A DNA stretch of 64,000 nt, taken from assembly GCA_022495995.1 (NCBI GenBank), contig JAFEMH010000339.1:186001-250000 (forward strand), given 5' to 3'. Below, piece after piece: positions 53,779 through 64,000 of this stretch. The notes below the pieces were generated by a model that saw nothing but the letters and a program-made list of their open reading frames with translations, was not told the origin of the DNA and ran no database searches. The stretch is from Adenophora triphylla var. japonica (lineage: Eukaryota > Streptophyta > Magnoliopsida > Asterales > Campanulaceae). A program made the translations under genes and the position numbers. Within the stretch, counting starts at the first letter, position 1. Each line of letters opens with the position of its first letter.

Positions 53779-54692
53779 TGATGAGCCCGGATCTACTGGA
53801 CCGGGCCCACGCTCGGTCTGGTCCAAGAAACCAGTGACGTGGCAGTTTCTAGACCGCTGGGGGGGAAGACCGCGGACAGATAGGCTCTTGAGGTCAAGAC
53901 CGCGTCTCTCCCCGCATTAATCCTGTCAAAGACCGGAAGGATCCTGACCGCTATATTCGTGCCCGCACGACCTGTGACCGTTGGGTCCGTGCCCGCAGAT
54001 TGTATGTCCGCGGGGACCCATGCCCGCAGTAGGCATGACCGCATCAACCGTGCTCGCGTCATATACCTTTGACTGCGGCTACAATGTTGACCGCGGGCAC
54101 AGCACGCTTCCCGGTTAATGTCAAGCCTTGCGAGCAAGTTAGCTTACCGGCTCGACAGCCACTCTGGCCGGCTCCCCCATCACGCATTCAATGCAACTCG
54201 GGCCAGCGCCTACTATTCCATTTAATGTTCCAAGCCTGGCCACACTGGCTCATGTCCCTTTTCACCATGTCCCCCGGATACACAATGTTCCCTCCCCGAC
54301 AGACCAATTAGATGCGGACACGTGTAGCTGGTCAAATACCAAAGTGCCCCCTAGGGCTGATCTCATTGCTGATCTCATTGCTTACCTCAACAAGCACCAT
54401 TGCATTGCCTATAAATAGAAGGCCTTTACCCCCTTGGCCAAGGTAAGTTCAAAATATATTGAGTAAGCCATATTACTCTAAACCCTAAACACACACACAC
54501 ACTCCAAGGTATTCCAAGCGTCATATCTCAAAGATTCTTACTCTCACACCCGAGGGCCTGAGTTGGAGTAACATCCAACTTTGACCTTAACGGTGCTCTT
54601 TTGTGTTGTGATTTAGGTACATCAATACACCAAAAATATCCTAGCCAGATATCCTTGAACCGCTCCTGACCCTGAAAAGCTTGGCGTCATCA
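53779..54692 (+). repeat. Gypsy 3 5' LTR
   Basis: 914 bp, starting TGATGAGCCC and ending GGCGTCATCA, so the ends form a TGATGA/TCATCA inverted repeat. A TATA box CCTATAAATAG lies at about 54408-54418. A primer-site-like TGGTTCCGATGCCGGGAA follows at 54694; its tRNA is not assigned. The 3' partner is outside the window. Confidence 0.8.
53946..54058 (+). promoter_or_regulatory. 30-bp-period GACCGC/GCCCGC array in Gypsy 3 U3
   Basis: GACCGY-type words start at 53946, 53976, 54006 (as GTCCGC) and 54037. GCCCGC-type words start at 53961, 53991, 54022 and 54052. Both series keep a 30-31 bp period, offset by 15. Further GACCGC copies flank at 53852, 53868, 53898 and 54089. The words are the complements of the GCGGTC and GCGGGC half-modules found in the other LTRs. 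Confidence 0.65.
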
Positions 54693-54786
54693 GTGGTTCC
54701 GATGCCGGGAAACATTAGAATCTTTTCTTTATTTACTTCCCGTGTATTTTGTTTTCAAGGCACCTCTCGTGTCCTAAACAAAACGA

Positions 54787-56200
54787 GTGCCGAAAGGCTC
54801 TTCTTTTTCCATCATCTTTTCACAGAATATGTCTAAGATACTGGAAAACGCTGGTCATTTGACCTTGGAGGATGAGAACCAAGCCTCACCCTCCGCTATC
54901 AACAAGGGTAAGCAAACTAACTCTGTCTTCAACAGAATGGGGGCCTGTTCCCAGTCTGCTCACACCCTTTCTCCCGGTCAGAAAGCCATGCACAAGCTGA
55001 CAGACCAAATACGTGCTGAAAAAGCACAAGCCCTCCTAAACAAAAGTCCCAAAACTCCACAAGCTCTCCCCAGAAACACAACCATGAACTCTCCTCTCTC
55101 CCCGGAGCAGATCCTGAGGAGACAAGAAATTCTGGACTCCAAATCCAAGCTGGTCGCTGAGGCCATGGTAATTGCCGACCAATAATTAGAAATGTTCGAA
55201 ATAGAGGCCAATGGAGGGCTACAGTTTCCACAAGGGTCCCAAAGGTTCTCCCAACGAACTCCCGTTAAATCACTTGCTAGTCAAGCTGCGGGGGCAAACC
55301 GGGTTGAACCAACCCTTGAGCGCGGACAACTGGCCAAGCGCAGTGTGGTGCACGTAGATGATAGCGAGGAGATTGGGGAAGAGGCGCAGTCAAACCAACG
55401 TGCGAGGCCCCAAGCACTACCCCTGGCTCCGGCCAAGGGGAAGGCCGTGGCTCCACGTAATAAAAAACAGAAGATTGATAGCCAGAATCCTGAGTTCGTT
55501 GATTTCATGCAAGTAAAATGTGGGAAACCCATCGAAGGCAACCAAAAATGTGGTCGCACAACGGATGCCTTCAATCGACAAGATCGCGCGGCACCTATCC
55601 GTAAGGGGAAGCCCCCGCATGGACACATATGATGGTTCCAAGAACGCGAGGAGCCACACGGGTAGATTTGAGGGCCAAATGGCATTATTCTCCGCGGACG
55701 AATCCGTAATGTGCAAAGCTCTAGCCGCCACTTTCACGGGCAAGACCCTATCCCGGATGCCGGCTCTCAAACCCCGCTCCATCAACTCTTTCGGCCACTT
55801 CAGAACATTTTTCTTAATGCCTTTGGCTGAGCCGGTGCCCGCTAGACCAAAGACAGATCTTGTCCGTGTCAAGCAGCCCCCACCGAATCCACAAAAGATT
55901 ACATTGCTCGCTTCGTAAAGGTGAGCGAGGAGATAGTGGATCCGGAAGAGGGGATATTAGACTTTGCTTTGAGGGAGGCCTCACCTCCTCCTTCCCGAAG
56001 TTGAATTTCGCCTCCACCAACCAAAAACAAATGGAGGAGATGTATGAAAGGGCTTCGCCATCGCTCGCCGAAGAGAGCAAGATGCCCGCTTCCCGAGCTT
56101 CACCCAAGGAAAGAATAAGCCAAGTTCAGAGAGACCACCCTGCAGGCCGCCCAAGTTAACAACCAGGCAAGAACAGAGGCCGTGGCCTGACAAGCTCCGG
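54787..56200 (+). pseudogene. Gypsy 3 gag, broken
   Basis: The first frame (54787-55185; the likely Met is in MSKILENAG at about 54829) ends at an in-frame TAA (55183-55185) and continues in phase from 55192 as an N-terminal region rich in Gln, Ala and charged residues. The gag core lies in another frame (55520-55918): MDTYDG, MCKALAATFTGKTLS, SINSFGHFRTFF and LVRVKQ. The C-terminal part continues shifted to about 56060 (EEIVDPEEGILDFALRE). No CCHC knuckle was seen. A downstream stretch to 56490 is degenerate. Confidence 0.75.
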
Positions 56201-56499
56201 AAAAAAGTTGCGGAAACAAATTTACACCGAGCTCACCGATCCACGAGCAAAGGATCACGAGGGCATCGTATTTTCCTCCTCCTCCCCCCATGCTCAGTAA
56301 AACCAAGTGAGAGGAGTAGGACAAAATTCGCGAGTATCATAATGATCACTGACACGGAATGTAAGATCTGCTTCCAGCCTAAAGAGAGTAATTCAAACAG
56401 AGAATCAATGATGGGGAACTAACCAGATGGATCAAGGGAAACAACCAGGCCCCCAATAATAACCAACAGCGGGAACGAAACCCTCGTGGTCCCGAGAGG

Positions 56500-57021
56500 G
56501 TGGAAAGAGACAATTTTGAGGATGACGACGGAGACTACAATATAAACTTCATCGGAGAAGAACCTCCCTCCAACAAACAGCTCTCCCTCCAAATCCGGAC
56601 ATTAGAGAAGGTTTTCTCCGTCCTCGCAATGGCTCCGAAAGAAGAGCAAGAAATTGGGTTCAAAAGGAGTGAACTTGCCTCCACCCTTTTTCATTCCACT
56701 CAGCCTCTCACCCTCAGAATGAGAATCAATCGGGCAAACATAGGCCGGGTGTTGATAGATACTGGAGCTGCCCGCGATATACTCTATTACCATACGTTGG
56801 TAGGAATGAGAATGACCGAAGCACATCTTTTTCCATATGCGGGCATGCTTGAGGGCTTCACAAATCACGCCGTAAGGGTAAAGGGGACGATTGTGTTTGA
56901 CGTAACTATTGGGGAAAAGCCCATGCGTAAGACGGCCAAGATAACTTTCATGGTGGTCGATCTTCCTTCCCAAAGACAATGCCATTCTCTACAGAATCAA
57001 GTCCAGCCGAATTGGGAATAG
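56500..57021 (+). pseudogene. Gypsy 3 aspartic protease domain
   Basis: A 173-codon frame: acidic start, then LRMRINRANIGRVLIDTGAARDILYY with the catalytic DTGA at about residue 87-90. Beta-strand repeats (GTIVFDVTIGEKP, KITFMVVDLPSQ) are consistent with a Tat-type retropepsin. The frame changes just after SQRQC, so the linker to reverse transcriptase (57022-57590) is in pieces. Confidence 0.75.
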
Positions 57022-57590
57022 TTGCGTCCGTTCCCCACCAAAGGGTGAAATTTAACACCCCTGCGGGGTTGCTACCATCAAGAACCAGCCCGGGAGATTC
57101 CTCCGAGCACTTGAGGAAAAAAGGAAAGAACAGAAGGCCAGCATCCCGCCCGCCGATAGAGGGCGAGGACAAATCGAAAGAGGGAAAAGGCGAGGACAAA
57201 TCAAAAAGGGAAAAACCCTTGCTCTCCCGCCGCACCCATACCGATTGGCATGCTTTCTTTCCATTCCACGAAGTTGGAGCTCAAGACGAGCGTAAAATCA
57301 AAGCAATTGGCCCCTAATTGAGGAGGTTACATTGATCGGGAATGAGGGGAAGATTGACCGCGATATCATATACTCTATGGCAACACTGACTGGAGCTCAG
57401 GTCAACCCCTCAACCATAATCATTGACTCCTTGCACAACCGTGAAATCAGCAACCTCCAACCTAACGACGAGCTCGAGGAGGTGGTAATCAATCCCCGCT
57501 TCCCCGAGCAAACAGTTAAGGTCAATGAGATTCACAACAGGAGAGAAGAATCCTAATCGAATTCTTAAGGGCAAATTGTGATGTGTTCGC

Positions 57591-58188
57591 TTGAGGGTGG
57601 AAGATATGTCGGGAATCGCCGAGGACGTGATCCTCCACAAAATCAATGATGACCCATCCTTCAAAAATATTCATCAGAAATCAAGGTACTTCTCTCCGGA
57701 GAAAGAAATTGCGATCAAGGAAGAGGTGGAAAAATTGTTAAAAGCAGGGATAATCAAGGAGATTTCCTACCCCAAATGGCTGGCCAATGTGGTAATGGTC
57801 AAAAAATCCAACGGCAAATGGAGGATGTGTGTTGATTTCACCGATCTCAACAAGGCATGTCCCAAGGATTGTTTCCTCTTTCTCGCATTGACAGATTGGT
57901 GGATTCTATAGCCGCCACAGAGTATTAAGCTTCATTGATGCATACTCCGCTACCATCGATCCAAATGGCTCCCGAAGATGTCCGCTCGTAGCTTTCATCG
58001 TCAAGGGGAAGACTTACCGCTACAAAATGATGCCCTTCGGCCGAAAAACGCAGAGCCACCTATCAAAGAATGGTCAATCCGGGTCTTCAAAACCAACTAG
58101 GCAGAAATCTTGAGGCCTACATCGACGATATGGTTATAAAGACTAAGGAAAACTCCCACGAGCTCGACGTGGAGGAAACCTTCAAAAC
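57591..58188 (+). pseudogene. Gypsy 3 reverse transcriptase, N-terminal and catalytic part
   Basis: 57591-57911 reads EKEIAIKEEVEKLLKAGIIKEI, VVMVKKSNGKWRMCVDFTDLNKACPKD, then shifts. The palm motifs are scattered over frames: FIDAYSA near 57935, MPFG near 58030 and the catalytic YIDDMV near 58118-58135. At least three indels occur in 300 bp. Motif order and the IDDM variant fit the Tat lineage. Confidence 0.8.
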
Positions 58189-59340
58189 TTGCGTCGCAAT
58201 AACATGAAGCTAAACCCCCTTAAGTGCGCTTTTGGGGTCAAGGCGGGCAAGTTCCTCGGATTCATAGTCAATCAAAGAGGGATAGAGGCCAATCCAGAGA
58301 AAATCCAAGCCCTATTGGACATGAAACCTCCTGCTTGCGTGAAAGATGTCCAAAAGCTCAATGGCCGTATCACCGCACTTGGCCGCTTCATCTCGCGGTC
58401 AGCAGAGAGATGCCTCCCCTTCTTCAAAACTCTCAAAGGGGGGAAGAGAGCTGATGAATTTACATGGAGCACTGAGTGCCATCAAGCTTTTGAAGAAGTC
58501 AAACATACCTCTGGGCACCACCTCTACTCGGTAGCCCAAGTGCCTGGGGAAGAACTTTTCTCGTTTTTAGCAAGCATCGATCCGGCAAGAGCCGCTGTTC
58601 TTGTAAGGGAGGAGAATAACTCCCAAAAATCAGTTTATTATGTATCTAAGGCACTGTCCGTCGTAGAAGGGCGTTATCTTAATATAGAGAAGTTAGCTTA
58701 CGCCTTGCTTGTATCTGCTCGAAAATTAAGAGCCTACTTTTCTGCACACCCTATAAATGTATTAACAGAGGCTCCGATTAGAAAGGTTTTACACAAACCA
58801 GAGTCCTCGGGGAGATTGCTAGCTTGGTCTATCGAACTCACTGAGTTCCAGATCACCTACTCCCCGAGAAAGACAATCAAAGCGCAGGCCTTAGTAGATT
58901 TTGTGGTAGAATCATCATTCAAAATGGCGGACAGTGACCTGGGAAAAAGAAAGCGGGCAGAATCTGAAGAGGTCCCAAGTAGCCCGAGCACAGAAATCAT
59001 ACGGCCAAGGGAGCGTCCAGAGGAGGTATGGATTCTATACGTGGACGGCTCATCGAGCAAGTTGATTAGTGGCGCGGGCATACTTCTGATCGCACCCTGC
59101 GGGGAGAAATTTAAGAGAGCCTTAAGGTTCAAATTTGAAGCATCAAACAATCAGGCTGAGTATGAGGCGATTATAGCAGGCATGGAATTGGCAAGAGACT
59201 TGGGAGTTCAGAATATAGAGATCAATAGTGACTCTCAGCTCATAGTTAATCAAATTAGGGGGGAGTATGATACTATCAACCCAAGACTAACTCGCATCGC
59301 GGCCTTGCAAAACCCTCATCAAAAATTTCACCTACTATGA
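58189..59340 (+). pseudogene. Gypsy 3 reverse transcriptase tail, RNase H and second (archaeal-type) RNase H
   Basis: A 383-codon open frame. Residues ~1-95 are the thumb/connection (CAFGVKAGKFLGFIVNQRGIEANPEKI, FISRSAERCLPFFKTLK). Residues ~115-235 are the Gypsy RNase H, with KSVYYVSKALSVVEGRY and LAWSIELTEFQITY; its first catalytic block is poorly kept. Residues ~270-370 are a second RNase H with WILYVDGSS, GAGILLIAP, SNNQAEYEAIIAG and NSDSQLIVNQI, supplying the D-E-D residues. An extra archaeal-type RNase H is a marker of the Tat lineage. A shift at 59340 separates it from the integrase. Confidence 0.85.
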
Positions 59341-59516
59341 GCCGAACCAAGTCATGAGAGAGGATAATGTGGAAGCCGACCTCCTCTCCGTAATAACCGA
59401 TCAAGAAATTGGGGAATTAGAAGCAGACAAGCGATTGAATTGGCGTAAAGACCTCGCTATAGATCGGATTCGGATAAATAATATTGAGGATCAAGTAAGG
59501 GACTCGGGTAGATGAG

Positions 59517-60735
59517 ATGAAGGATTACATCGAGAAGCAAACCCTCCCCGAGGACCCAAGAAAGGCTAGAGCCATCGTAACGGTGTCCGCGAAATACCTC
59601 GTCCTCGATGGGGTACTTTTTAGACGATCATTCACCAAGCCTTTGCTAAGATGTGTCAAAACTCACATGGTCACCAACTTACTCTATGAGGTCCATGAAG
59701 GAGTTTGTGGCGGACATCCAGTGCTCGCACCCTCTCGTACAAGATCAAATTCCAAGGATTCTTTTGGCCCACAATGAGAAGGGATGCACAGAGTATGTAA
59801 GAAAGTGTGATAAGTGCCGTAGATTTGCAGACATCCCCAGACTACCATCAACAGAGCAAACTTTGGTCGTACCATCGTGGCCGTTTGATACGTGGGGGAT
59901 TGATCTCATTGGACCATTCCCGATTGCTAGAGGAAACATCAAGTATGCTGTGGTGGCCGTGGATTATTTTACCAAATGGACAGAAGCCAAGGGCTTAGCC
60001 ACTATCTCCGAGGAAAATACAATCAATTTTGTCCACGATCACATCTATTGTCGATTTGGGGTTCCCCGAGCAATTATTTCAGACAATGGCACCCAATTCT
60101 CTGCGAAGTTCACTGCTGAATGTGTGAGAATGAAGGTGCAACACCGTAAGTCCGCAGTTGCCTATCCTCAGGGAAACGGCCAAGCTGAGGCCGCAAACAA
60201 GTTAGTTCTGACCGCCCTAAAGAAAAATTTGGAGGGGCGAGGAGGACGATGGTTGGACGAGCTCCAGACCGCATTATGGGTTGTCCGCACAACTACAAGG
60301 AATTCTACAGGAGAAACTCCTTTCTCGCTCACGTATGGGTTAGAGGCAATGGCTCCAGTTGAGATTGCCCTACCCTCGTACAGAGTCACGTACTTCGAAG
60401 AGTCTCAAAACGAGGCAAACAGAAGGTGTGACCTAGACGATCTCGAAGGAAAGAGAATGCGGGCATATGAAAAAATGGTGAACTACAAGCAGAAAGCGAA
60501 GAAGCACCACGACAAAAGAGTAAATAAGAGGAGTTTTTCAGTTGGAGACTGGGTACTCAGAAGCGTAGAGGTCCAAGGGACCCAACCTGGTTTCAACAAG
60601 CAGTCCCCGAAATGGGAAGGTCCATATGAGGTCACCAAAATAGTCAAAGAGGGCATCTACATATTGCGACCAAAAGGGGGAGAAGAGCTTAAGCACGCTT
60701 GGAATAGCGACCACCTTAAAAGATACTTCTTTTGA
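59517..60735 (+). pseudogene. Gypsy 3 integrase
   Basis: 59517-59777 carries the region before the zinc domain. A shift near 59770 moves to the 59653-60735 frame, where the reliable part begins at about residue 40. C52 and C55 complete the HHCC site. D84 (WGIDLIGPFP), D144 (ISDNGTQF) and E179 (GNGQAEAANK) form the core. WEGPYEVTKIVKEGIYIL is the C-terminal fold. The stop is at 60735. All catalytic residues are kept. Integrase joins element cDNA to host DNA. Confidence 0.85.
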
Positions 60736-61793
60736 AATCTTTGTAATTTTTTGGAAGGAGTATAGACTATGTGTATATATAAAGGAAGTTATCATCATAT
60801 TTCATCATATTTTCGATGCAAAACCTATTCCCACCAAATTTCAAAAGCTAAAGTGGATGCCCGCAAGCGGATGCCGCAGGTTAAAGAGCAAACATATGAG
60901 CTCCTACCTACCGATGCGCAACGATCTTTCGGTCCGCAAGCCTATATGAGTACAAAGATCCATTACGATCCGTACTCCGATCGCGGGAGGATACCCCGTC
61001 CCGCCCGCGTAACACCACCAAGAATAAGTGGATATAGATGCCGCCGAGGACAAAGGCCAAGGCCCTTGTCCCCGCTCGCGCGAAGGTCCTCGTTAGGGCC
61101 GTTACTCGTATGCCCGTATGTGACAAAGGCCTACATATAAGCCCGTTACCGTATCGCCGTAAGACCCTCACACAAAACTCCAAGGTGTTTTGAATAAAGG
61201 GTCAAAAAGCGTGAACCACCATTAGTGGATACAGATGCCGCAGGTTAAAGGGCCGCTATGCTAAATATGCTCCTACCTACCGTCAAGCGCGGACTATAGC
61301 TTCACGGCCACACTCGCATGCCCTATGAAGGTAGCTTGCCTCGTCGCTGACTTACACCACTACTCGCAAGGCCGGGAATAAGTGTAAACGGATGACAAAT
61401 GATCAAAAGAGTTTTTACAAAGCCAAATGCACAAAGGGGGTTAAGGCCCCAAAGTTTGCCACAACGCCAAACAAAAGCGATCACAGATGAATAAGGCTGA
61501 CTCTCACGAAAAATCCAAGTGATTTTGAATAAAGAGTTAGGAAAACTCAAAAAATGCGGGCAAAGGGCCTACTAAGCTTTTGTCCGCAGAAGGAGAGTAT
61601 AAAGTTTAATTGCAAATCAAAGAAGCTAGAGAAAGAGCAAGAATGCAAGTATCAAGGTACTCGAAAATTGCGAACACTCATAATAGCCTACGAGACTAGT
61701 AATTAAGAGAATAGTTACGAAAAATTCTTCTATTGATATTGAAAAATATTTACAAAGTCCTAATCTATTACAAAAAGAAAACAAAAGCCTATA
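60736..61793 (+). repeat. Gypsy 3 post-pol spacer with dispersed repeats
   Basis: A unit with GATGCCGCAGGTTAAAG and CTCCTACCTACCG occurs at 60870-60913 and 61233-61281. Words such as CACCA...AGTGGATA.AGATGCCGC recur at about 61012-61045 and 61212-61238, and AAAACTCCAAGG/AAAATCCAAG with TTTTGAATAAAG at 61173 and 61509. No ORF is supported. Such tandem-like spacers are common in Tat elements. Confidence 0.65.
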
Positions 61794-63921
61794 CTATTGG
61801 AGCCTGATCCTTGGAGACATCCGTGGCCGCATCTGCATTCTCTGTGGCCGCACCGCTCGTGCCCGCTTCGGGCCGGAGTGGGAGAAGGAAGACGGGTCAT
61901 CGTAATCTCTTGTAGGTCGACGAGGGCTCAGCAGAGACCGGACAGAGCCGCCCGCCGAGGAAAGAAATCTCCTATGGCAGCCCATCCGGGAAGAACGCGA
62001 GCAAGGGCATCCCCAAGTGATAACAGGTTCTCCCCAAACCGCAGCTCGTCCAGCTCGCCGATCAGGCTGAGGGCAGTTACTTCTGCCACAGGAGGCAAGG
62101 AGGCCGCAGCGGACAGCTCCAAGCCTTTGACCTCATCCTCGGACAGAGGAACTAACGCATGCCCGGGCAAGCATTCTTCATCTGTAGCAACAACAGAGCC
62201 AATAACGACCAACTCTTGTACAGTAAAACCCGCCCGCGGCCGCGAAGTTCGACCGCGTCCGACCCCAAATTTCATACCGAGCGCATTCTCGCCGAGGAGC
62301 CAATCCTTGAATTCTTGGGAGTTTTTGTACTCCTCCACCGCTTCCTTGCGGACATCATCAAGGGCGGATTTCCCTTCCGCCTCCAACCTTTTGTAGGGGA
62401 GCAGCTGCTCGGACAGCTCGTCCACCTTTTTCTCCAAGGCCTCCAGGTCAACCTTGGTGGACTCCAGCTTGGCCGCGAGCTCCTTGTTTCTAGGCTCCCA
62501 TTCGGCCTTGTGCCCGCGGAGCTCATCCCGCTGACCCCTAACTCTTTCAAGGTCCTTCTCCATCACGGTCAGTCGGTCGGAGAAGTCCTTCAGATCAGAC
62601 TCCTTCTGAGCAAAGGCCTTGTCCTTGTCCTCCATAAGGGAGTTCAAGGTCCCAATCCTCGCTTGATCCTCATCCAGCTCACAGAGTTTGGCCGCCAAAA
62701 TAGAGGTCTTGTTCTCCACTTCAGCGGTTAAGGTATCGCAGCTTTCCCGCAGCCGCAGTACTTTATTGCTCACCTACGAGCACAGAGAGCAAGAGTTAGA
62801 CATATTGGAAGGGTGAAATTGTGAAATCAAAGGGGACAGACGATTATCTACCTCGGTCAGAGCAAGGCCAATATCCCCCACCATGGCAGAGGCATTCTCC
62901 TCGACAACTATATTCTTATAGAAGTCGGGGGAATATAGACGGTTCACCAGCCCTATACCCACGGAGGCGTCTGGGCCGAGCCGGCATATATGTCCACCCC
63001 AGTTACAGCGGGCACATCAGCGAGCTTCTTTCTGACGGCCAGCGTCTCCTCGCGGGTGGTCAGAGGGGCCACCGGATAAGCCGCAGAGCAGATTGACCCC
63101 CCAATGGGGGAAGAGGATGAGACCGCAGCAGGAGCAGTCATGGTCCGGGGAGGAGCGTCCCCGATTTTTTGGAGCTTTCTGTGTCCTTGCCCCACATCTC
63201 CCTCTCTGTCACTCCTCTTCCGAGAATCCACTTGGTGGCCGAAAGGAATGGTGCGGCCCGGGGAGGTAGCTCGGAGAGCATTCGCCGGAGGAGGACCCCG
63301 GGGAGGTGGAGGCAGATTCCCCGTGGGTAGGATAGTTTCGAGTCGGTCGGAGGCTCCCCTGCTTCCCGGCTAACCACAGAATGCCTTATCTTTAGTTGGG
63401 ACTCCCCCAACTCGCACCGCTCTCCTCGCAGAAAGCATCCCTATTGGCCTTCATGTTTTTGGCCTTCAATGAGCAAGAAGCTACGGGGCCATCGAAATTA
63501 TATTCTTCCTGGATCTACTGCGGAGGAAAGAGAAATGGTTAGAATGCAGCTCAAAAATTCAAAAGCAAAATAAATGGGCAAACGCTTATATGAAAAAATT
63601 AGAGACCGATAAGTTCGGGGGATCGCATTCTCGCCCAAAGATATGTGTTCTACAATCCGCCTCGAATTGGTAGTGCTCGTGAACCCTCCAATCGTGGTCA
63701 CTGGGCGTAGACTCTATTTCTACTCTGGGGGCATATGGGGCGCCCTCCCTGCGAGGAGCCACCCCCGAGTAGATCAAGAGTGGCTCATCCTCAACAATGG
63801 CGCCCACATCATACACGGGCTCCTCCCCGCTGTCTAGATAATTGGCCAGATATTTCTCTAAGGCACAGCGCATGGCATCAGCAGAGGAGGGGTCTGGATA
63901 GCTACTAGCGGCCACCTTCAT
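61794..63921 (-). CDS. Gypsy 3 antisense spliced ORF: coiled-coil protein (aORF)
   Basis: Minus-strand coding segments with plausible splice sites. The first, 63921-63590 (MKVAASSYPDPSS), is probably preceded by more exons beyond the window. A polypyrimidine/AG acceptor lies at about 63522. The second segment, about 63521-62864, has a Ser/Pro/basic middle with at least one shift (near 63200), then LYSPDFYKN and ending at a GT donor after LTEV. An acceptor CTCGTAG stands before 62773. The third segment, 62773-61928, gives 281 codons of long Leu/Glu/Lys heptads (residues ~1-150: a coiled coil such as LCELDEDQARIGTLNSL) and an acidic tail. Antisense ORFs here are reported for Tat elements, and their function is unknown. 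Exon borders are by eye. Confidence 0.65.
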
Positions 63922-64000
63922 CGGGACTGGATTTGAGGGTTTGGAGAAGGGCCAGCCGAACCTAGACTAATGCACCCGTCAAGATGTCCCTCTGGTTCCA

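Larger units (their letters stand above)
53779..64000 (+). mobile_element. Gypsy 3: Tat-lineage Ty3/Gypsy retrotransposon (3' end outside window)
   Basis: The 5' LTR (53779-54692) is followed by gag, protease, reverse transcriptase, RNase H, a second archaeal-type RNase H, integrase, a repeat-rich spacer and an antisense ORF. The dual RNase H and antisense ORF between pol and the 3' LTR are hallmarks known for some Tat-lineage elements. Each sense ORF carries shifts. The 3' LTR is not reached by 64000, so the element exceeds 10.2 kb. Confidence 0.9.

Noticed and set aside
53793..54418. Cys/Arg-rich minus-strand frame and plus-strand frames in the Gypsy 3 LTR
   Set aside because: They lie wholly in LTR regulatory DNA and owe their length to high GC content.
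61797..62731. Sense-strand frames of 199 and 190 codons
   Set aside because: Shadows of the antisense coiled-coil ORF. Their composition (Arg/Ser/Pro) follows from reading the complement.

Overview
The window is eudicot-type nuclear DNA that is almost entirely transposable-element sequence. The organism class rests on the families present: Athila- and Tat-type Ty3/Gypsy elements, Tnt1-like Ty1/Copia elements with initiator-tRNA-Met primer sites, CACTA, hAT, PIF/Harbinger and Mutator-like elements, a P-class PPR gene fragment and an ATL-type RING-H2 gene. The species cannot be fixed from the sequence. The one convincing intact host gene is the RING-H2/ATL gene at 48950-49429.

Layout. 1-727 is the right part of a hAT-like element. 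2131-11350 is a full-length CACTA (En/Spm) element with TSD ATA, broken TNP2 and TNP1 genes and a captured Athila-ORF1-like fragment. 12330-14793 is a truncated Copia element (Copia A). 15032-20277 is a Pack-MULE carrying an open 4-repeat PPR fragment and two large palindromic repeat blocks. 20316-20514 is a Tourist-like MITE, 21624-22380 a probable solo LTR, 22389-22680 CACTA-like subterminal repeats, and 22677-24217 a (CCCTATA)n telomere-like satellite. 24880-25928 is a cut-off gene-like segment. 25929-37984 is an Athila-type Gypsy element with near-complete pol and an extra ORF.

The right half is a nested stack. 37985-40680 holds Copia B (gag plus 5' LTR) inside Copia C (integrase), with a complete TRIM element (39438-39793, TSD ATTCT) inside Copia C. 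40690-41853 is a Mutator-like element. 42028-48432 is a fold-back element that holds a hAT MITE (TSD TTAACAAG) and a complete Gypsy element (42679-48158, TSD AGATG). A Stowaway MITE, the ATL gene and a full-length PIF/Harbinger element (49689-52935, TSD TAA) follow. From 53779 to beyond the window end lies a Tat-lineage Gypsy element with dual RNase H and a spliced antisense ORF.

The strongest unexplained signal is in the LTRs. Two Copia and two unrelated Gypsy families carry paired, near-palindromic GC modules (core like GCGNNCGC) in U3. Spacing inside a pair is 20-24 bp, and pairs repeat every 50-53 or 72 bp. The Athila element has an additional array with the identical 21-32-21 spacing between pol and its third ORF. 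The Tat element has a related array with a 30-bp period. This looks like a shared, helically phased cis-regulatory design in otherwise unrelated retrotransposons.
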